Below, one piece after another: positions 56,341-64,000 of a stretch of 64,000 nt of DNA. The notes beneath the pieces were generated by a model. The model ran no database searches. It saw only the letters and a program-made list of their open reading frames with translations, and had not been told where the DNA came from. The stretch covers positions 28,207 to 92,206 of the forward strand of contig JAPQWV010001380.1 of NCBI GenBank assembly GCA_027422505.1, written 5' to 3'. Within the stretch, counting starts at the first letter, position 1, and the number at the start of each line of letters is the position of its first letter. Origin of the DNA: Craterostigma plantagineum (Eukaryota; Streptophyta; Magnoliopsida; Lamiales; Linderniaceae). Made by a program: the position numbers and the translations under genes.

Positions 56341-58038
56341 CCCTTGGTTTTCCGACCTGTGAAATTCCAAGCACCGCATATTAAATTTAAATGAATAAAA
56401 ACGCATAATACAGATCGTCCATAGATCAAATAAAATGAATACAAATCGCATTTATCACAAAAATCGTACATGCAACACCTTCAAAACACCACACGAATCC
56501 CACACAATGGGATGATAAGTGCACGACTGTATCATTACAAAACACCAACGATGATAACCAAAAAGATGCTCCTACCAACCGCGCACGACTGTATCATTAC
56601 AAAACAACAATGATGATAACGATAAAAATTATCCTACCAACCACAGAGATATGCTTTCGACAGCAAGAAACGTGCACGACCTTACGCAGTGGAGAGATAA
56701 CTACACGACGGTACTCTCTAAACCTGAAACAGTAAACAAACAAGGGAGAGATAATCCCGTCTGTATCGAACACTATTCAAACACGTAGGTAGAGGAACGA
56801 CTGCAACATAACTTAGCGACAACAAACAAATACATACCACATATTATATTAAAATGAATAAAAAATCGCATTTATCACAAAAAGCGTACATGCAACACCT
56901 TCAAAACACCACACGAATCCCACGCAATGGCATGATAGGCGCATGATTGTATCACTACAAACACCAATAACGATAATCAAAAATGATCCTACCAACCTTA
57001 GAAATATGCTTTCCACATCAAAACGTGCACGACATTACGCAGCGGAGATATAACTACACGACTGTATCCCTACACGTAGGTAGAGGAAGGACTGCAACCT
57101 AGCTTGGCGACAACAAACAAATACATACCACATATTAAATTAAAATGAATAAAAAATCGCATTTATCACAAAAAACGTACATGCAACACCTTCAAAACAC
57201 CACACGAATCCCACGCAATGGCATGATAGGCGCACGACTTTATCATTACAAAACACCAATGACGATAACCAAAAAACGATCCTACCAACCATAGAAATAT
57301 GCTTTCGACATAAGAAAACGTGCACGACATTACGCAGCGGAGGATATAACTACACGACTGTATCCCTTGAAATTGAAACAGTAAACAACAGGGGAGACAT
57401 AATCCCACGACTGTATCGAATTCTATCACAACTCCAGTAGACAATATTGAAACACGTAGGTAGAGTAACGACTGCAACATAGATTGGAACATGCGACAGC
57501 AAACAAATACATAGGGGTCCATAAACAAACCGGAAGGCAAAACAACCTAGACAACACCAAACTGTGAGACATAGCATATAATTAAAAAAGGCATAATAAA
57601 AAACGGCCAAATTTCAAAAAATGATCCGACCAACCTTAGAAATATTCTTTCAACCGCAAAAAACATCATGACCTTACGCAATCGGGAAATAACTGCACGG
57701 CTGTATCTCTTTAAACCTGCAACAGTAAACAAACACACACACATACAGAACAACGATAAACAACCATGAAACGCAAAAATTTTTAAACCACCTCTAGATC
57801 TTCAAACCCGCAGGACGCTGCACAACTGTATCATAGCTTGAAACCTGCAACAATAAAAAAACACACACACATACGGAATCAATAAACAACCATGAAATAC
57901 AAAACAACCCAGCAACACCAAAGCGTCAGTCAGAGCATATAATAAGACTTCTATCCTAGATGACCCTTGGTCTAACGACTTATGATATTCCAAGCACCAC
58001 GTATTAAATTGAAATGAATAAAAATGTATAATACATAT
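56335..58038. repeat. AT-rich degenerate tandem repeat, type B
   Basis: ATCGCATTTATCACAAAAA with CGTACATGCAACACCTTC following occurs near 56445, 56868 and 57160; each is followed by CACACGAATCCCAC and GACTGTATCATTAC-like text. More decayed copies follow to about 57930. A segment starting AGATGACCCTTGGT occurs at 56335 and again near 57957. The second copy is interrupted at about 58038, where an LTR begins. Open frames here are minus-strand shadows. Confidence 0.75.
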
Positions 58039-59142
58039 TGTTACCCCGGATATAACCGGTCAAATATTCGTGTCTAGTCTAAAGAGGCGGGAAACATTCC
58101 CCGCAAAAACATTCTCCGCGTGACAAAATCACGAGACGACAACCCCGCGAAGCTACCTCCGGAGTTGATTGAGGCCCGAGTGAGCGATGTTCGAGAGGCT
58201 CGAGATTAAATGATTGAGACCACACACGCTAGGATGAGGTCCCGAGGGGAGCTAAATAAAGTAATCGGGTAGTAAATGATATGAATATTGGCTCGAGCAC
58301 CCCACTAAGGCAAGCTGCGATTCTATTGCAAATAAAGTAAGATACAAATGTTCTAGAAGAGGGAATACTCTAGAAGACATTAGTGGGAGAAGACCAAGTC
58401 ATTACTCCACTAAGTATGAGAGATTAGTGGGTGGTTATAGAGGCTCATGTCCTCAATCGCATGGCATGATCCATAAGGCAATATATACACATATATTTAG
58501 CAATAGAAAAGGGGGGCAGAGGGGAGGCTACGAGAATATCTCCTCTCACATATGACAAAAAGAGGTGAAGAGAACCGGGGAAAGAAGTGAGTAACCTCGA
58601 GGGCGATCCGAGAACGGAAGCAGACCACGGAGAATTCGACTCAAAGGAGAAATTAGCCTCGAGAGGATGGCCCGAGAGACCTTGAGAAGAGAGGATCAAG
58701 GAGCGACCGAGCACGTCAAAATCCTAAGGCACGAAGTGGGCATGTCGAGCCGGTCGCGCTTCGTGAGGAGAACGTGAGAAGAACGTGGGAGAACCACGTT
58801 GCCGCGAGAGATCCGCAAAAGAAGCGGGCTTGGGTGATGACCAAGGCAGGCGAGGCTAGTATAAAAGGTAACGGCCGACTCATTTTCACGGGGACACCCA
58901 AATAAAAACTTAACCATTTTTCGAGCCTAGCACCTGTAATTACCCGTTTTTTATGACGAAGATGATTATCTGACTTGAGCGTCGGAGGGGCGTCGCCAAA
59001 ACGGCGCCTTCCCTAGCGTATTTTTCTGATATTTCAGGCACTTTACGGTGACGACGAAGATAAAAGGCGTTCAACAGCGGCGACGGGAGCAAACGGTCTT
59101 ATTTACGCGCTAACGCGGGACGTGATTTTTCGGGACGCATCA
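58039..59142 (+). repeat. LTR of another Ty3/gypsy-type retroelement
   Basis: 1104 bp from TGTTACCCCGG to CGCATCA. The right border is set by a typical primer-binding region directly after it; the left border is where similarity between two type B repeat segments stops. A TATA box is at 58860. No second LTR was seen in the window, so this may be a 5' LTR of a damaged element or one that extends beyond the window. Confidence 0.7.
58860..58866 (+). promoter_or_regulatory. TATA box in the 58-kb LTR
   Basis: TATAAAA followed by GGTAACGG lies about 280 bp before the LTR end, a usual place for the promoter of a plant gypsy LTR. Confidence 0.6.
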
Positions 59143-59160
59143 ATTGGCGCCGTCTGTGGG
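59143..59160 (+). other. Primer-binding region of the 58-kb retroelement
   Basis: ATTGGCGCCGTCTGTGGG is the standard sequence after the 5' LTR of many plant Ty3/gypsy elements, by memory mainly of the Tat-type lineages. It differs from the initiator-methionine site of elements 1 and 2, so this is a separate family. Confidence 0.8.
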
Positions 59161-60136
59161 AACGTTATGTTCTTAAAATACACGATGCGTTTCGATGAAA
59201 TCTGTCCACTTCGAAGCCGTTAGCCATCGTGACCTTCCATCGTCGGTGGCTAAACCCGCCAAAGACTACCATCTCGAAAACCAGCCGCGGCAAACCAGAC
59301 CCGAGCAAGGTTGCCGCAGCCAACACACTCGCATCACCACCGCGAGCGGATGATCCTGGCGAAGGTGTCGGCAGCCTCGAGCACAACAATGAAGAACGTA
59401 ACGTCGAGGCTCAAACGGACCGGTCGCCTTTATCATCGACAGACGACACTGGGCGAGGGATACACAAATCCGACCCGAGCAATGAGGTCGCAGATTTGAG
59501 GCAGATTCGCGCTAGCAAAATTAAATTTTGATGGCAACGATCACGACCACCGCGTCATCTTCGACGCCGCTCATATATGTTCCTCCGATCAAACACGGCC
59601 CGCCGAGAAAGCCTCGTTAGGAAGCCATCCGCACAAGAAATCACATGTTACATCCGAGAATTTACTATGATCGCTGCAATAGAAGGGCCGCAATCACCTT
59701 GAGCCTAGAAAATGCGAACCACTCAACCTCGACAAATCAAACAATGGTCATGTCTCACGGAATAAAAGGTAACACGTTCATATCTGTTATGCCTAACTCT
59801 CTCTCTCCTACGTGACCCAGATTTTCCGGAGCTAAATCATGGGCGACTCGTTCAAAGAAGTGAGAGTGATCGGTTCAAAATTGTCATATAAGTCGCGATC
59901 GCCGAAGTTTGTGGAATCATCATGAGGCCGATCCACATGGAGCTTATGGTCGTGATCAGGGTCGCCCCTTCGTCAACCATTGACAGAGCCGCCGCCGCTC
60001 ACAGCTTGGACCCGTTGTACGTTTTCATTATGTGTCGGGATTTACTAGAAATTACTTAAAATAATGGGTTGATTCTGTTATTTTACTTGGGAGCATATAT
60101 TGTGAAATATGAAAATCTTGGGTCGATCAATGAGTT
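59161..60136 (+). pseudogene. Leader and decayed gag-like region of the 58-kb retroelement
   Basis: Directly after the primer-binding site. Open frame 59229-59531 (100 codons, rich in Arg, Lys, Pro, Ser and Asp) stands where gag would begin, but no gag domain or zinc knuckle is recognisable, and after 59531 the frame is closed. GC content is higher than on either side. Confidence 0.4.
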
Positions 60137-60144
60137 AAAATACG
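60137..60144. repeat. hAT target-site duplication, left copy (AAAATACG)
   Basis: Perfect 8-bp match to 60695-60702, the duplication size of hAT transposons. Confidence 0.93.
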
Positions 60145-60694
60145 TAGGGCTGTTAAAAATACCCGACCCGCCAACCCGACAACGAACCGCACCAAAATAG
60201 CAGGTTCGGGTTAGCATTTTTGACCTGTTTACGTAAATGGGTAAACCCGAACCCAACCCAATTATTAAGTGGGTAAGGTTAGGGTTCGGATTTTCAACCC
60301 GAAACCAACCCGAAACCAACCCGAAATCAACCCATTTAACCCGAATAATATATATTGTTAAAATATTATTAATATAAATAACATAAAAGGATTAACCATA
60401 ATTCTCTATCCACTCTCACGCTCGCAAATGAATTTATAACAAAAAAAATTGCATTATTTCTCCTTTTAGTTTAATTTGGAGTTATAATTCTGTCAATTTT
60501 GTTATTTTCTTTTTTATTTTTAATTTTAAACGGGTTTGACGGGTTGGCGGGTGGGTTAGGGTTAAAGCAGGTTGGGTTTGGGTTTGATTTTTCAACTTTT
60601 TAAGTAAACAGGTCAGGTCAGGGTTGAAGTTTTCAACCCGTTTTAAACGGGTTGAACCCGAAGGTGACCCAACCCGACCTGTTTACCACCCCTA
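60145..60694. mobile_element. Non-autonomous hAT-type transposon
   Basis: 550 bp, beginning TAGGGCTGTTAAAAATA and ending with TACCACCCCTA, imperfect terminal inverted repeats of the TAGGGGTG type common in hAT elements. The flanks carry a perfect 8-bp duplication. Subterminal regions are packed with ACCCGA/AACCCG motifs on the left and their complements on the right, which may act as transposase-binding sites. No transposase is encoded, so movement would depend on an autonomous relative. The centre is AT-rich. Confidence 0.9.
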
Positions 60695-60702
60695 AAAATA
60701 CG
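60695..60702. repeat. hAT target-site duplication, right copy (AAAATACG)
   Basis: Perfect match to 60137-60144. Confidence 0.93.
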
Positions 60703-62400
60703 TGAGCTGTTGGAGTAATTTCCCTAGGTATTATAAGGAGCTGCTAGAATATGCTATACGGGCCATCCATTCTGAATGTTTCTGGGCTGATAAAAATATT
60801 TTCTTGGCCAAATATTGTGAACGCTTGAGCTAATTTTAGGCTTTACGAATTTTATCATGCTGTTTAATTAATGGGTCTGGACATAAGTATGAGTTAGCTC
60901 CAAAACGGGGCTGTAATTATCGGGCGTTGACTCTCGGCTTTATTGGATTGTTGTGGTTAATGTTGACCTGCGAATATTTTCTGATGGTTCTATGTTTATA
61001 ATTGAGATAAAACTTTGAAAGAGGAGGGTACTCTCGGCGAAATGATACCAAGGGAGCCCGAGGGAACCAGAATGCGCCTCCATGATTTCTCGAATTGTTT
61101 TGAGTGCAGGAACACATAAACTAACGAGGCAGCAACCAACCCCTACGCTCGAACCGTGGGCAGCAGAAAACGGCCAATGAAACAGCCCGAGAAATTAACA
61201 AGCCTCGCAGAAAATCAGCACCAAGATGCTGCTGCATTTCCTGTCATGTTTCCCCGCCCTCGGACCCTACCTAGCGAAAAAGAGTCCGCTAGTCGACAGC
61301 CCGACGTCAGGACTCAACCGACTCGCCTTGAAGTATTCTCCCCAAGACCACCGCGAGCAACAGGAGTCGAGACTGCCATCACACCACGGAACATCCAAAT
61401 GCACGACCATGTATCTCGGCCTTACCCTCATCGACGAGGGAGCCGAACACAACACCATATTCACTGCATCATCCCCTCTAGGCGGAAGCACCATTCGGCG
61501 GCGAGAGCTTTGCGATTACCACTAAGAAATCTGCGGCGACCAGTAGGATGGAGCAAAAAAATAAAAGATAAGAAACAAAACTTGCGATTGAGACGAGCTC
61601 GCTATCCAACATCAAGGCTCGACACTCATCGTCCCCGAGAACGGCCCTCATGGATAAGGAATTAGCTCCGCTCGACAAAGTGACGTACGGCTGCGCTCGC
61701 AGCTCTTGACCTCGACTCGTCACCTTGGATGGTCGAAGACCACCGCTCAACTCAATGGGAGGTACCCGTTATTTTATTATGATATTTTGGATCTTTGACT
61801 TTCCTTTCCTCTCAGGTCGTTTCGAAGAAACCGACGGCGATCTATACAAAAGAAAAAATAAAAGAGAAGAAAAAGAAAGGGCTGCGATCTTCACGACGAG
61901 CTCACAACCCGACGTCAGTGGATGGCGCGGAAACTCGTTTCACAACAGCTCAGTCATTACCGTCGTCAGTAACAACTTGGGAAGCCCCGGTAGAATTCTG
62001 ACCAACCGAAAGGCCTGTGTTTGAAGCCCTCAATCTTTGCCCGACAGCTCAGTCGAGCGCCGAGGCCATCACCGGACTTTCCGGAAGACCCTTTACTCAC
62101 GGAGGTATCCAATGAGGGCGAGAATTGCTGTAGCTATCAGCCCCAAGTTCGATACCCACCGATACCGAAGAACCCCAACGTCAACTACAACTTCAGAAAT
62201 CAGCAACTAATGCTTCCTGGGCCCAAGTCGACGGCGATTCGTTCGACGAACTATGGGGATCGACCCGAGTCTCAAAGATTGTGGCACGTTGTATCACTTC
62301 AATCTCACGGCCTCGACGACCAGCCTATTATTCGCCGTGAGGGAACCCCTGATGACGTTGTTCGGAGATGGCTGTGAGTTTTTCCAAGTTTCTGGAATAA
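60703..62400. other. Unassigned, partly GC-rich decayed DNA
   Basis: 61140-62380 has higher GC and overlapping open frames on both strands (61156-61665, 61226-61525, 62021-62377) rich in Arg, Pro and Ser. This is what a decayed gypsy internal region could look like, but I see no zinc knuckle, protease or reverse-transcriptase motif. It may be the continuation of the 58-kb retroelement interrupted by the hAT insertion. Confidence 0.35.
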
Positions 62401-64000
62401 TTTAGCATAGTTACGAATTTCGATTTAATTTGGTTACGGAAGGGTGTGTTAGAAATCCGAAATTAAAGGACCATAACTATACTTAGAATATGAGAATGCC
62501 TGAATGCCTAGGTATCTTAAGAGCTAATTACATGCGTTATAAGACTTGAAATTTTAGGAAGCACGATGGATAATTCTAACAATAGGTCGGGGCGATGCAT
62601 AATAAGACTTAATATTTTGGCTGTTATGTTGTTTATTGCTCGAATTTCGGGAGTTAGATTTGAATTGTTAAGGAACGTGACGGTTGAGGGTGATATTGGA
62701 AAATGTGATGGTTATGATGATTTTAGTTGCATGGCCCGTATGAAGGAAAAAGCAGGGGCCCCAAAGCGTGAAATCTCTTTATGATGCTAATACGAATTTT
62801 CTGGAACAATGGAATATAGTTGAACTGATTATTACTTTTCGGTTCAATGTTATTATGGACTATTGGAGTTAATGAGTTGTCTAGAATAAATTTATAAGAT
62901 CGTAGCAGATTTTTACACGCTCGAAATTTCGATCAACTCGAGAAAGTAGAAATTTAAGTCCTCGAGAAAAGGACTCGGACAAGGCCTTTGAGGGACAAGG
63001 TTGATTTTTGCCGATCGTTGATGTAGACCTTTTTGGTCTAAATGACTATGAGAGCTTTGATTATTCCAAGTAATTATGTAAATTGGGGGCTACAAATTAG
63101 AAAACTCGATATGCATGTTATGTGATGTTTAAGTATGTGAAAATGTTCGATTAAGCGCTTGAATGTGATTAACTGTTAAGAAAATCGAATTTGAGTGATC
63201 GTGTGCTTAACTTGAAAATTTATGTGATCACCTGGTAATGAACGTTTTCGTATGAATGGAATCTCGTCGTGTGCTATATATGGAAAATATATCATGTTGA
63301 GTGATATGCAAACTGTCTGCGAGATTGAGTTATTTTAGGAAAGAATATCGATGTGATCACCCGGATATGAATGACTATACTGTATATATGAAATTATATT
63401 CTGATTAAGTGCTTACATATGATTGATCTATTTTAGGAAAGAATATCAATGTTATATCCATTGAGTGCGAATTATGTGACTCTTAAATCAGTGAATCATA
63501 ATCCTGCTTTCCTTGTGCGACTTAGGATTCATATTATGGAAAGTGATTAATTGATTGGACTTATATGTGGTAAGATGCTGATTGAGTCTATTTATGGAAT
63601 GTGCTAAAATCGGATGAGATGACCATATATGAAAAATATACTTCGCATTATACTCAGTAGATCAAATCTTTCTCTGTGCGAATTGGCTATCATATTTTGG
63701 AAAGAATTCAGTTGATTGAGCTTACCGTTGATAATATGCTGAGTGGAATATATATGGATATGTTGACAAATGGATGAGATTACGGTGGAATGAATGTTAA
63801 TCTGTGGTATTTATGGTAAGTGATCATGCATGACCGTTGAGCTTAATTGGTTTATTCTTGGCATGATTGGTTGAGTTAATGCACGTGATGATTGAGCTGT
63901 CTTTTGCATATTTTCGTGCTTAACTTTCCTTGTGAAGTGTAGAAGCGAGAATTGGTTCTATATAGAAGAGAACACTTCATGATTGAAGGGTAAGAAGACA
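62401..64000. repeat. AT-rich tail with diverged internal repeats
   Basis: Recurring phrases include TTTTAGGAAAGAATATC (near 63335 and 63432), variants of GTGATCACC(T/C)GG (near 63226 and 63354), GATTGAG- and ATATATGGA-like phrases and TGTGCGA(C/A)TT. Spacing is irregular at about 100-230 bp. A 72-codon frame at 62566-62784 is unassigned. It could be part of another LTR, but no end was found. Confidence 0.4.

Noticed and set aside
57140..57993. Cysteine-rich minus-strand frames in the AT-rich block
   Set aside because: They read through type B repeat copies; the apparent hydrophobic text follows from AT-rich composition.

Overview
The window reads as higher-plant DNA of mixed origin. About 1-41 kb has the look of angiosperm mitochondrial intergenic DNA: moderate GC, few genes, many short meaningless ORFs. 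It carries one convincing mitochondrial gene pair on the minus strand, nad4L (with an ACG start that needs RNA editing) and atp4. Scattered in it are pieces that belong to the nucleus: an intact CLE signalling-peptide gene at 564-842, a probable plant-mobile-domain fragment near 11.1-11.8 kb, Ty3/gypsy and LINE fragments at 13.8-15.3 kb, and an antisense gypsy gag/protease fragment at 28.7-37.2 kb.

From 29 kb on, transposable elements dominate. Element 1 (29,194-36,744) is a Ty3/gypsy element with 2.74-kb LTRs, a 5-bp target-site duplication (CTCAG) and only gag/protease plus scraps of pol; its two LTRs are almost identical. It sits inside the antisense gypsy gag fragment. At 40,866-44,621 is a composite of seven Cassandra-type (5S-rRNA-bearing) LTRs: three inverted copies and four direct copies arranged head to head around about 140 bp of plastid-type 23S rRNA. 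The whole palindrome is flanked by a 5-bp duplication, CCGAC. Element 2 (44,908-54,426) is a related but older Tekay/Del-like chromovirus with gag, protease, reverse transcriptase, RNase H, integrase and chromodomain, all broken by frameshifts; its duplication is GAGGT.

Beyond about 55.06 kb the DNA looks purely nuclear: an AT-rich block of degenerate tandem repeats (55.06-58.04 kb), one LTR and primer-binding site of another retroelement (58,039-59,160), decayed GC-rich DNA, a 550-bp non-autonomous hAT element with a perfect 8-bp duplication (60,145-60,694), and an AT-rich tail with diverged internal repeats.

Since complete elements with target duplications lie within or next to mitochondrial-type sequence, the simplest reading is a large nuclear insertion of mitochondrial DNA (NUMT) that was later colonised by transposons. 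A mitochondrial genome that imported nuclear DNA, or a chimeric assembly, cannot be excluded from the sequence alone. The most unusual items are the Cassandra/plastid-rRNA palindrome, the CLE gene, and a family of LTR stem-loops with a constant loop and changing, still paired stems. All coordinates, identities and repeat matches were read by eye; no alignment or database search was run.
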